Below, piece after piece: positions 15,831 to 22,612 of a DNA stretch of 34,250 nt. Location of the stretch: contig CANFZT010000006.1 of the NCBI GenBank assembly GCA_947451565.1, positions 1-34,250 on the forward strand. Direction: 5' to 3'. The translations under genes and the position numbers were made by a program. The notes below the pieces were generated by a model that searched no databases, was not told the DNA's origin, and saw only the letters and a program-made list of their open reading frames with translations. How positions within the stretch are numbered: position 1 is the first letter of the stretch; each line of letters starts with the position of its first letter. The DNA is from Comamonadaceae bacterium (lineage in GTDB: Bacteria; Pseudomonadota; Gammaproteobacteria; Burkholderiales; Burkholderiaceae_C).

Positions 15831-17108
15831 GTGACTACAAATACAAAAAAACAAATCGCCATCATTGGCGCAGGCCCCGCTGGCCTGATGGCCGCTGAAA
15901 CACTGAGCGCCGCAGGCGTTCATGTGCATGTGTATGACGCCATGCCTTCGGTAGGCCGCAAGTTTTTGCTAGCCGGTTTGGGGGGGCTCAACCTCACACA
16001 TGCCGAACCTTTTGACATTTTCACGACCCGCTACGCCGAGCGCCGCGAAGCCTGCACTGCATGGCTCAAGACGTTGGATGCAGGGGCCATTTGTGAATGG
16101 GTCAAAGGCTTAGGGCTAGACACGTTTGTGGGCAGCTCGCAGCGGATCTTTCCGACAGACATGAAAGCGGCACCTTTGCTGCGCGCTTGGCTACACCGCT
16201 TGCGCCACCCGACACAAGGCGTGCCGGTCACCTTTCATATGCGCCACCGCTGGAACGGTTCGTTGGAACAACGCCGTAATGAATTCAGTCTGAACTTTGA
16301 CACACCGCAAGGCACGCACACCGCACACGCAGATGCTGTGCTGTTGGCTCTCGGCGGTGGTAGCTGGGCCAAGTTGGGTTCGGACGGAGCGTGGCAATCG
16401 TGGGTCAGCGCATTGGGCATTGACGTGTCGCCACTGCGCCCTGCCAACTGCGGCTTTGACGTGCAAAGCCGCGATGGCCATACTGGCTGGAGCAAGCACT
16501 TATCAGCACAGTTTGCGGGCACGCCACTCAAGTCGGTGGCCTTGTCGTTCACCGACAGCTTGGGCCATAGCTTTAGCCGTCGCGGCGAGTTTGTGGTGAC
16601 GGCCACAGGCGTCGAAGGCAATTTGGTTTACGCCGCATCGGCCTTACTGCGCGATGAAATTGCGCGCAGTCGCTGCGCGACGTTGCACCTTGACCTCAAG
16701 CCTGATTTCACGCCCGAGCGTGTAATGGCCGAGGTGTCACACCCCCGCGGCAGCCGCTCGCTCAGCAGCCATTTGAAAAGTCGCCTCCACCTCAGCGCGC
16801 TGCACCTAGGACTGTTGCACGAAGTGCTAAGCAAACAAGCCATGAACGACACGGCGCAATTGGCCACAGCCATCAAACACTTACCCATCACGTTGACGGC
16901 CACACGGCCATTAGACGAAGCCATCAGCAGCGCAGGCGGCGTGCGCTTAGAAGCACTAGATGCGCGCCTGATGGCCACTGCACTGCCAGGCTTGTTTGTG
17001 GCTGGCGAAATGTTGGACTGGGAAGCCCCGACGGGTGGCTATTTACTTAGCGCCTGCTTGGCCAGTGGTCGCGTGGCGGGCCTTGGCGCGGCGCAGCACT
17101 TGTGCTGA
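15831..17108 (+). CDS. HI0933/YhiN-type FAD-dependent oxidoreductase
   Basis: A 425-residue flavoprotein with an N-terminal dinucleotide-binding motif (AIIGAGPAGLMAAE, residues ~9-22). The family-specific GRKFLLAGLGGLNLTHAEP follows (the HI0933-like G.KfL.sGgGr.N.tn region, here with LGGLN). Next come VGSSQRIFPTDMKAAPLLRAWL, ALGGGSWAKLGSDG, GVEGNLVYAASALLRD, and the C-terminal FAD site GLFVAGEMLDWEAPTGGYLLSACLASGRVAG. It belongs to the branch resembling the PP_4765-type flavoproteins. The family has no firmly established reaction. The GTG at 15831 is 18 bp after the receptor stop, so co-transcription is possible, but nothing else links it to urea or nickel. Confidence 0.9.
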   Translation: MTTNTKKQIAIIGAGPAGLMAAETLSAAGVHVHVYDAMPSVGRKFLLAGLGGLNLTHAEPFDIFTTRYAERREACTAWLKTLDAGAICEWVKGLGLDTFVGSSQRIFPTDMKAAPLLRAWLHRLRHPTQGVPVTFHMRHRWNGSLEQRRNEFSLNFDTPQGTHTAHADAVLLALGGGSWAKLGSDGAWQSWVSALGIDVSPLRPANCGFDVQSRDGHTGWSKHLSAQFAGTPLKSVALSFTDSLGHSFSRRGEFVVTATGVEGNLVYAASALLRDEIARSRCATLHLDLKPDFTPERVMAEVSHPRGSRSLSSHLKSRLHLSALHLGLLHEVLSKQAMNDTAQLATAIKHLPITLTATRPLDEAISSAGGVRLEALDARLMATALPGLFVAGEMLDWEAPTGGYLLSACLASGRVAGLGAAQHLC

Positions 17109-17152
17109 GCCACTATGATTGCGGCATTGCTTAGCTTTAAACCTTGATAGCC

Positions 17153-17557
17153 ATGTTCCGCACCCTGCTCAAATCAAAGATCCACCGAGTGGTTACGACG
17201 CAGTGCGAGCTTCATTACGAAGGCTCGTGCGCGATTGATGAAAACCTGCTCGACGCCGCCAACATTTGTGAGAACGAACAAGTCCACATCTGGAATATCA
17301 ACAACGGCGAACGCTTCATCACCTACGCCATCAAAGGCGAACGTGGCTCAGGCATGATTTCCGTCAATGGTTCTGCCGCACGCCGCGCCAGCGTGGGTGA
17401 CTTGTTGATCATTGCCTCGTTTGCGCAAGTGCATGAAGACCAAGTGGCCCAACATGAACCACAACTCGTGTTTGTGGATGAACACAACCAACAAGTGGGC
17501 TTGCGCCACCATGTACCCACGCAAGCTGCGCCGGGGCATGGGACGGATGAGTGTTGA
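17153..17557 (+). CDS. panD: aspartate 1-decarboxylase proenzyme
   Basis: Makes beta-alanine from aspartate for pantothenate and CoA synthesis. The zymogen self-cleaves between Gly24 and Ser25 (YEGSC) to create a pyruvoyl cofactor; both residues are present, as are Lys9 (KSKIHRV), Tyr58 (RFITYAI), and the [14 protein letters not shown] loop. Its length is 134 aa against the usual 120-130, with a short His/Gly-rich C-terminal extension. ATG 17153 is chosen because [13 protein letters not shown] is the conserved start; an in-frame ATG three codons earlier is less likely. A strong terminator follows. Confidence 0.97.
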   Translation: MFRTLLKSKIHRVVTTQCELHYEGSCAIDENLLDAANICENEQVHIWNINNGERFITYAIKGERGSGMISVNGSAARRASVGDLLIIASFAQVHEDQVAQHEPQLVFVDEHNQQVGLRHHVPTQAAPGHGTDEC

Positions 17558-17583
17558 GCGCATTGAGTCACCTCTTCTCTATC

Positions 17584-17616
17584 AACGCACGATCTCATCC
17601 ATCGTGCGTTTTTCTT
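17584..17616 (+). terminator. intrinsic terminator after panD
   Basis: A perfect 10-bp stem (AACGCACGAT / ATCGTGCGTT) with a 7-base loop (CTCATCC), followed by a T-rich tail (TTTCTTT). It closes the panD transcript and separates it from the AT-rich peptide/two-component block. Confidence 0.9.
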
Positions 17617-17638
17617 TATGAAATCATTTAACGCATTG

Positions 17639-17687
17639 GTTCTAGAGCGTATTTGTTATTGAATTGATGCATCAGTGAAACTACGAT
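17639..17687 (+). promoter_or_regulatory. promoter A (peptide genes) with GTTCTAGAGC box
   Basis: The near-palindrome GTTCTAGAGC (17639-17648) is followed 10 bases later by the -35 element TTGAAT (17659-17664). A 17-bp spacer and the -10 element TACGAT (17682-17687) complete it. The predicted start is near 17694, about 22 nt before the first peptide ATG. It shares box, spacing and scattered identical bases with promoter B at 18086-18134. Confidence 0.65.
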
Positions 17688-17715
17688 TTTGGTTGTTCTT
17701 CATTCAACCATTCAC

Positions 17716-17874
17716 ATGAGATTCGCCATCGTTACCTCTTCGATTTCAGTGGTCCTTATCACTTTCGTTAGCGCACTTTCTATCGCTGTTCTTTCTTGGA
17801 TTTATCCAGCCGTTCAAAGCTACGAACCTAACTCCGATTTGAAAACAGAAATTTCTTGGGGCCAGGGTAGCTAA
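17716..17874 (+). CDS. tiny membrane/secreted peptide 1 (ends WGQGS)
   Basis: A 52-residue ORF of unknown function. From the ATG at 17716, an N-terminal hydrophobic helix (residues ~3-28, VTSSISVVLITFVSALSIAV) is followed by a short polar tail ending TEISWGQGS. In-frame codons upstream of 17716 lie before the predicted start site and are not used. No Shine-Dalgarno sequence is visible. The C-terminal I-x-WG-x-GS motif recurs in the next ORF (VEIKWGEGS), three bases downstream, which argues that both are real and related. Such an architecture fits a small membrane anchor or a precursor whose tail is released. I do not recognise the family. Confidence 0.55.
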   Translation: MRFAIVTSSISVVLITFVSALSIAVLSWIYPAVQSYEPNSDLKTEISWGQGS

Positions 17875-17877
17875 GCC

Positions 17878-18060
17878 ATGCGACCAAGTTTGATCATCGC
17901 ATTGCTTCTTTCTATCGGAAGCATCAGCACCGCAGCGGTGCTTTTTTGGGATGGCTCGCCAAAATCATCGAGTAAAAGAACGGCACCGCCGCTTTCTGTA
18001 GAGATCAAATGGGGCGAAGGCTCTGAAGCCGGCTTGCCTGATGCTGCGATTCACAAATAA
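17878..18060 (+). CDS. tiny membrane/secreted peptide 2 (contains WGEGS)
   Basis: A 60-residue ORF starting 3 bp after peptide 1, with an AGGG ribosome-site candidate 10-13 bases upstream. Its hydrophobic N-terminus (residues ~4-23, a signal or signal-anchor ending AAVLFW) precedes a Ser/Pro/Lys linker. The tail is SVEIKWGEGSEAGLPDAAIHK. The EIKWGEGS segment matches the C-terminus of peptide 1 (EISWGQGS) in 6 of 8 positions, and peptide 2 carries 11 further residues. I do not recognise the family. The pair looks like a tandem duplication, upstream of the two-component genes. Confidence 0.6.
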   Translation: MRPSLIIALLLSIGSISTAAVLFWDGSPKSSSKRTAPPLSVEIKWGEGSEAGLPDAAIHK

Positions 18061-18085
18061 AAACGTTCACGCTTCTAGTGCATTT

Positions 18086-18134
18086 GTTCTAGAGCAAATT
18101 TTCTATTGAGTCGCTGAATAGCTGTCACTACCAT
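18086..18134 (+). promoter_or_regulatory. promoter B (secreted protein/HTH operon) with GTTCTAGAGC box
   Basis: GTTCTAGAGC (18086-18095), a 10-base gap, TTGAGT (18106-18111), a 17-bp spacer, and TACCAT (18129-18134). Over about 56 bp it aligns to promoter A without gaps, including GCATT upstream, ATTT, TATTGA and ACTAC. The predicted start is near 18141, about 28 nt before the ATG at 18169. Confidence 0.65.
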
Positions 18135-18168
18135 CAAAGATCTATTAAATTTTCGGTCACGTTTGGAT

Positions 18169-18516
18169 ATGAATAAAGTACACGCCATCAGCGACAACCT
18201 GAACTACTTGATGCGTTTGCTTATCAGCATCGCCTTGCTTTCTAGTGCTGTTGCTTGGGCGGCAAAGACTGAAAGAATGAAAACGGAACTGGGCAATGAT
18301 GAAGCAACATTTTTATTGACAGGGACGTGTCAAAACGGTGAGCCTTATCGACTGTTTTCATATCAGAAGCGTACCGGCGGTTTGTCTCAGTCGTACTATG
18401 ACTACGAAGGACCTGCTGGCAAAGGTTCGGTTCGATCGGACACCTACCCCAAAGTGATGGCGGTGAGAGTTTGTCGCAAACTGGCGGAAATCATCAACGC
18501 CAACTATTGGGAATGA
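18169..18516 (+). CDS. small secreted protein with two cysteines, unknown function
   Basis: A 115-residue protein with a signal peptide (hydrophobic LMRLLISIALLSSAVAWA, cleavage likely after AWA at about residue 32). The mature part is about 83 residues with exactly two cysteines (LLTGTCQNGEP and VRVCRKLAEI), which could form one disulfide in the periplasm. A Tyr/Gly-rich centre (GGLSQSYYDYEGPAGKGS) lies between them. ATG 18169 is taken as the start; ATG 18211 would trim the n-region to the signal peptide itself. It is co-directional with the HTH gene 7 bp downstream. No family recognised. Confidence 0.7.
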   Translation: MNKVHAISDNLNYLMRLLISIALLSSAVAWAAKTERMKTELGNDEATFLLTGTCQNGEPYRLFSYQKRTGGLSQSYYDYEGPAGKGSVRSDTYPKVMAVRVCRKLAEIINANYWE

Positions 18517-18523
18517 TGCAGAG

Positions 18524-18892
18524 ATGTTTCATTTGTCAATTGAATACAACTCTTCGAACAGGCCGACAAGCAATCGGCTGGAGCATCCATTGCTAGAGGT
18601 TTTAGAAAGTGTCTACGAATCAGGCTCTATCGGCAAGGCTGCCAAACAACTGGGTCGCTCTTATCGTCATGTTTGGGGCGAACTGAAGCACTGGGAATCA
18701 ACACTGAATACAAACCTAATTGTTTGGGGAAGAAACGGCAAGGGGGCCGAGCTGACACCGCAAGCCATTGAATTCCTAGACGCTGTTTCTAAAATCCAAG
18801 TGGATTTAGCGCCCCAATTTGCGCATATCAAGAATTGCCTCCAGCAATGCGTTACCGTTTTGCAAGCGACCAGCGCACCGCACCACACTTAA
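18524..18892 (+). CDS. stand-alone ModE-like winged-HTH protein
   Basis: A 122-residue protein made up almost wholly of a ModE N-terminal-type winged helix-turn-helix. It has LLEVLESVYESGSIGKAAKQLGRSYRHVWGELKHWE at about residues 22-57, then the wing region NTNLIVWGRNGKGAELTPQAIEFL. The SYR..W recognition helix and the GKGAxLT wing are typical of ModE/LysR-like domains. No molybdate-binding TOBE domains and no periplasmic-binding-like effector domain follow; the chain ends with a short helix containing a Cys. It is presumably a DNA-binding regulator without its own ligand domain. It starts 7 bp after the secreted-protein gene with AGAG just upstream, so the two are likely co-transcribed. Confidence 0.8.
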   Translation: MFHLSIEYNSSNRPTSNRLEHPLLEVLESVYESGSIGKAAKQLGRSYRHVWGELKHWESTLNTNLIVWGRNGKGAELTPQAIEFLDAVSKIQVDLAPQFAHIKNCLQQCVTVLQATSAPHHT

Positions 18893-18965
18893 TATGAATG
18901 CACTATTTTTGGTTACTTTCTAATGCAATCTGCGGCTTCATGACGCATCTGTAACTAAAGTTTAA

Positions 18966-18994
18966 TTGATGCAATAGCGACGCGTCAGTACGAT
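18966..18994 (+). promoter_or_regulatory. promoter C (two-component operon)
   Basis: TTGATG (18966-18971), 17 bp, TACGAT (18989-18994): the same -35/-10/spacer architecture as promoters A and B, with the same ATTGA-N14-G(T/A)xA(C/G)TAC(C/G)AT frame. The upstream GTTCTAGAGC box is degenerate here (CATCTGTAAC at the same offset). The predicted start (~19001) is about 3 nt before the response-regulator ATG, so the message would be almost leaderless. Confidence 0.5.
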
Positions 18995-19003
18995 CACTGA
19001 CAC

Positions 19004-19630
19004 ATGAATGCCATCATTAAAAAATCCCTCCTCATCATTGATGACCACCCTGTTTATCGTGATGCGTTGGGTGAAAAATTGACGCTTGAATTTATAGATG
19101 ATGGGGTCGAAGTTGCCGTGGCAAGCAGCGCCAACGAAGGCCTAGAACTTATTGAAAACACAGACAAACACTGGATCGTTTTGCTGGACATTTTGATGCC
19201 CGGACTTAGTGGTTTAGCCGGCATCAAAGTTTTTAAAGACTTACACAATGTTCAACAAGTTGTAGCGATTTCTGGACTTGACGAGCACGCTTGGGAGCCC
19301 AAAACAGCTTCTGCAGGAGCTTCGATGTTTTTGTCGAAAAATAACACTGCCGAATTTATTATTCGCAAGTTAAAGCCGCTGCTAGCCCTTCAAACTGACT
19401 ACGTCGCGAAAACTGAAAATGTAGAACCTAAAGAGTTTCGACTCACGCAACGGCAGAGAGAAGTTCTTGATTTAATTTCGCAAGGTCACCCGAATAAATT
19501 GATTGCCGACTTCTTAGACATCAGCGAACAAACCGTCAAAATTCACATCAATCAAATATTCAAAGAGCTACGAGTTTTTAACAGGACTCAAGCTGTGCTT
19601 AAAGCACAAAAGCATCAACTGCTGTCGTGA
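19004..19630 (+). CDS. NarL/LuxR-type response regulator
   Basis: A 208-residue response regulator. The receiver domain (residues ~8-125) has acidic IIDDHP, phospho-acceptor Asp62 (VLLDILMPGLSG), and the conserved Lys112 (FLSKNN). The DNA-binding LuxR/NarL HTH (~144-200) has LTQRQREVLDLISQGHPNKLIADFLDISEQTVKIHINQIFKEL; the usual sequence SNKEIA is here PNKLIA. No Shine-Dalgarno sequence is visible before ATG 19004. It overlaps the hybrid kinase gene by 4 bp (GTGA), so the two form a cognate pair. It is the obvious candidate regulator of the neighbouring promoters A-C. Confidence 0.93.
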   Translation: MNAIIKKSLLIIDDHPVYRDALGEKLTLEFIDDGVEVAVASSANEGLELIENTDKHWIVLLDILMPGLSGLAGIKVFKDLHNVQQVVAISGLDEHAWEPKTASAGASMFLSKNNTAEFIIRKLKPLLALQTDYVAKTENVEPKEFRLTQRQREVLDLISQGHPNKLIADFLDISEQTVKIHINQIFKELRVFNRTQAVLKAQKHQLLS

Positions 19631-21393
19631 GAATTGAATTGATGGCGAACGAGATCAACAACGTCTATCTGCTACGAGAGAAATCAGCGCATATCACCAA
19701 GGCTGCGCGCTCAGCCACAGTCGCCAATTTATTGGCGCCTATGCTTTGCATTCCGATGTTCAAGGATGAAGTCCAACCCTTGAATTTAGCCATCTGGCTA
19801 GGCTATATGTTCATTGCCGTGTTCATTCGTACGTGGATGATTTTTCAGTTAGCGCATGAAGCTGAAAAAATTCTCGACCCCGAACGTCATTTAAAAGTCA
19901 TGACCTATGCCGTTGGTATGGTTGGTTTTGGCTGGGGCTTAGGTTGGGTTTTGATGGCGCCAGATTTGTTGATGGTGAATCGGATGATTTATGTGTACAT
20001 GACAACGGCTGCGATGATTTCGAGCATGTTTGCATACAGCGTGAACACGGCAACATTTTTTGCGTTCACGTTGCCAATCATGATTCCTTCATTGAGTACG
20101 GTTCTATGGTCCGTCAATATTTTTCCATGGCCATTTACTGTCGGTCTGGCATCGCTTTACATCGTCGTGCTTAGCATTGCGAAAAACTTCGCCAAGACTT
20201 TTGAAGATTCTGTGCGACTTAGATTTCGCAACGAACATTTGTATCAAGAGTTAGCGGCGGAACGCGATCAATCCGTTGCTGCGAATGTGGCCAAATCGAA
20301 GTTCATTGCGGTTGCAAGCCATGATTTGCGACAACCCATGCATGCCGTTAACGTCTATTTAGAACTGGTTAACTTGGACAACTTGCCAACGGTTGAAAAA
20401 AAATCGCTGTCAAAAATTAAAAGCAGCATCACCACCCTGAACGCGATGTTTGACTCGCTCCTGAACATCAGCAAACTAGATGCCGATGCCATGCAAGTCA
20501 ATCATCGTGTCTTTCGTTTGGATGACCTCGCAACTACGATTCGCGATCTCACAGAGGCCAAAGCAACAAGCAAAGGCTTGATCTTTAATGTGACTCATGC
20601 CGACTTTTTAGTGCGCGGGGACAAACTACTGCTTCAACAAATCATCACCAATCTCGCCTCAAATGCTATTCAATACACAGAACATGGACAAGTGGACGTG
20701 CGCTTCGAATCTGAGCACGATTGCTTGACCATTGAAGTGAGCGATACAGGGTGCGGGATAGCAGAATCAGAACAACAGCACATCTTCAATCAGTTCTACC
20801 GAGCAGACAAAACGCGAGCATTGCATGATGGACTAGGGTTAGGGCTGTCTATCGTTCAACGTTTATGCAATCTCATAGGTGCCGACGTTCGTGTGGTATC
20901 AACACCGGAGAGAGGTACAAAGTTCATCATCACGACGTCTTTCCCAATCTCAGCGAATGCAGAAAAAATTTATCCTTTACAGCAAGTGGTGCAAAAACCG
21001 TATGGTTCACATCGAACCCTTCAGGGCAAATACATTGCGGTGATTGAAGACAACCCCATCATTGTTGAGGCATATAGGCAAACACTAGCCAACAAAGGCG
21101 CATACGTTGAAGTGCTATCAGAGTACCCGGACGAACTGGCGCTGCAGCTTGCAACCATCGACCGGATTGACTGCATCTTGAGTGATTACCGACTGAGTCA
21201 AACCACAGGTGATGTGCTGATACAAAAGCTCAGAGATAACTACAACGAAGAAATACCCGCCATCATCGTCACAGCAGATACGTCACCGTCTCACATCAAT
21301 TTATTTGCTCAGTTAAATGTACAAGTGCTGCACAAGCCAATTAGTTTTCATGATGTCGCTGCAACCATTGAAAAAATCACAGCACCTAAATAA
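19627..21393 (+). CDS. six-TM hybrid histidine kinase with C-terminal receiver
   Basis: A 588-residue membrane sensor kinase (583 if started at ATG 19642). Six hydrophobic helices at about residues 33-45, 53-75, 91-111, 119-139, 143-163 and 168-190 form an uncharacterised sensor with short loops and no large periplasmic domain. Then come HisKA with His232 (AVASHDLRQPMHAV), the HATPase domain (N box LASNAIQYTEHG, G1 DTGCGIAE, G2 DGLGLGLSIV), and a receiver from about 464 (VIEDNP, phospho-acceptor in CILSDYRL, KPIS lysine). The stop is followed at once by a strong terminator. The membrane-only sensor suggests a hydrophobic or membrane-associated signal, or a small peptide. This last point is inference. 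Confidence 0.93.
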   Translation: MRIELMANEINNVYLLREKSAHITKAARSATVANLLAPMLCIPMFKDEVQPLNLAIWLGYMFIAVFIRTWMIFQLAHEAEKILDPERHLKVMTYAVGMVGFGWGLGWVLMAPDLLMVNRMIYVYMTTAAMISSMFAYSVNTATFFAFTLPIMIPSLSTVLWSVNIFPWPFTVGLASLYIVVLSIAKNFAKTFEDSVRLRFRNEHLYQELAAERDQSVAANVAKSKFIAVASHDLRQPMHAVNVYLELVNLDNLPTVEKKSLSKIKSSITTLNAMFDSLLNISKLDADAMQVNHRVFRLDDLATTIRDLTEAKATSKGLIFNVTHADFLVRGDKLLLQQIITNLASNAIQYTEHGQVDVRFESEHDCLTIEVSDTGCGIAESEQQHIFNQFYRADKTRALHDGLGLGLSIVQRLCNLIGADVRVVSTPERGTKFIITTSFPISANAEKIYPLQQVVQKPYGSHRTLQGKYIAVIEDNPIIVEAYRQTLANKGAYVEVLSEYPDELALQLATIDRIDCILSDYRLSQTTGDVLIQKLRDNYNEEIPAIIVTADTSPSHINLFAQLNVQVLHKPISFHDVAATIEKITAPK

Positions 21394-21395
21394 CA

Positions 21396-21432
21396 AAGAG
21401 GCCCGCTCATTTTTAGGCGGGCCTCTTATTTT
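21396..21432. terminator. strong bidirectional terminator
   Basis: A perfect 11-bp stem (AAGAGGCCCGC / GCGGGCCTCTT) with a 10-base loop, followed by ATTTTT on the plus strand and a TTTGTTATTT-like run on the minus strand. It sits between the convergent kinase gene and the YceI operon and probably serves both. Confidence 0.92.
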
Positions 21433-21444
21433 TAAGTTCAGTGA

Positions 21445-22020
21445 TTACTGAGCCATGGCTTCGATGGCGATGTCGATGCGCACGTCGTCACCCACGTAAG
21501 GAGCGAATTTACCTGCGTTAAATTCGCTGCGCTTGATCACGGTGAAGGCATTGGCCCCCAAGGCTGGCTTTTTCATCATGGGATGAGGCATAGCTTGGAA
21601 GCTGGTCACGGTCAACGTCACCGGCTTGGTCACGCCCTTGATGGTGAGCTGACCTTCGATGGTGTGTGGCTTGTCACCTTCAAACACCACTTGGGTGGAT
21701 TTAAACGTGGCTTGTGGGAACTTGGCAGTGTCCAAGAAGTCTTCACCTTGGATGTGTTCGTTGAAATCCACAAAACCTGTACTAACCGACTTGGTGTCGA
21801 TCACGATGTCCACTGAGCCTTTTTTGGCTTGGGCATCAAACACCACTTTGCCTGTGGTTTTGCTAAAGCTGCTCAACTGTGTAGAGTAGCCAAAGTGTGA
21901 GTACGAAAAACGTGGGAAGGTGTGTGTGCCATCCACGTCATAAGTTACGGGGGCAGCCATGGCCGATGCCACGGCGCCCGTGAGTGCCAAAGCGACGGCG
22001 ATGCGTTTGATTGATTTCAT
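21445..22020 (-). CDS. YceI-family periplasmic protein (second copy)
   Basis: A 191-residue secreted lipocalin-like protein. It has a signal peptide to about residue 22 (ending ASAMA), then YDVDGTHTFPRFSYSHFGYSTQLSSFSKTTGKVVFD, which is the YceI signature. KFPQATFKSTQVVFEG, GQLTIKGVTKPVTLTV, and the C-terminal VGDDVRIDIAIEA follow. YceI proteins bind isoprenoid or long-chain amphiphilic lipids. ATG 22020 (CAGGAG 8 bases upstream) is chosen. It is the third gene of the cytochrome b561/YceI/YceI operon and only ~25-30% like its neighbour by eye, so this is not a recent duplication. Confidence 0.94.
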   Translation of the reverse strand: MKSIKRIAVALALTGAVASAMAAPVTYDVDGTHTFPRFSYSHFGYSTQLSSFSKTTGKVVFDAQAKKGSVDIVIDTKSVSTGFVDFNEHIQGEDFLDTAKFPQATFKSTQVVFEGDKPHTIEGQLTIKGVTKPVTLTVTSFQAMPHPMMKKPALGANAFTVIKRSEFNAGKFAPYVGDDVRIDIAIEAMAQ

Positions 22021-22042
22021 TTGAAAGCTCCTGTTTAAAAAA

Positions 22043-22612
22043 TCATTTGCCAGAGTTGGCGGTGAGTTGGAAATTAACTTGGATGTCGTTGGCGACCACA
22101 TCGAACTTGGCCCACATGCCTTCGCCAATGGCAAAGTCAGCGCGACGCATGACGAAGCCACCACTGAACACAGCTGCGTTACCTTGTGCAACCAGCTTCA
22201 GCGGAAATTTGATGTCTTGGCTCTTGCCTTTGATGGTGAGCACGCCTGTTACATCAAACTGGTTGGCGCCCGTGGCTTTGATTTGTTTGGCCACAAAGGT
22301 AGCTTTGGGGAATGCTTTGACGTTGAACCAGGTTTTACCGATCACTTCATCGTCTGCATCAGACGAACCGGCGTCGATGCTGGCGAGGTCAATTTCGATT
22401 TCGGCTTTGGCAGCGGCGGGTTTGGCCGGGTCGAAGCTGAGCTGGGCTGCAAACTTCTTGAAGCGGCCATCCATGGCCACGCCCATTTGTTTGTATTGAA
22501 ATGTGACTTTGCTTTTCTCGGGCTGAATGACTTTGTAGTCGACGGCGACAGCGTTCGTCGCTAGCCCCAAAGCAAGTATGGCGCCCATGACAAGAGTGGA
22601 GAGGTGTTTCAT
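22043..22612 (-). CDS. YceI-family periplasmic protein (first copy)
   Basis: A 189-residue secreted YceI protein. It has a signal peptide (residues 1 to ~23, ending NAVAVDY), then KSKVTFQYKQMGVAMDGRFKKFAAQLSFDP, AEIEIDLASIDAGSSDADDEVIGKTWFNVKAFPKATFVA, GVLTIKGKSQDIKFPL, and FDVVANDIQVNFQL. It belongs to the MGVAMDG.F subgroup often found beside cytochrome b561 genes. Its start overlaps the cytochrome stop by 4 bp (ATGA) and the second YceI gene starts 22 bp after its stop. It probably binds a periplasmic lipid or quinone-like ligand. This is inferred from family structures. Confidence 0.95.
   Translation of the reverse strand: MKHLSTLVMGAILALGLATNAVAVDYKVIQPEKSKVTFQYKQMGVAMDGRFKKFAAQLSFDPAKPAAAKAEIEIDLASIDAGSSDADDEVIGKTWFNVKAFPKATFVAKQIKATGANQFDVTGVLTIKGKSQDIKFPLKLVAQGNAAVFSGGFVMRRADFAIGEGMWAKFDVVANDIQVNFQLTANSGK

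Noticed and set aside
17620-21430. Mobile element or genomic island
   Set aside because: The block is more AT-rich, but I saw no integrase, transposase, tRNA, direct repeats or inverted ends around it.
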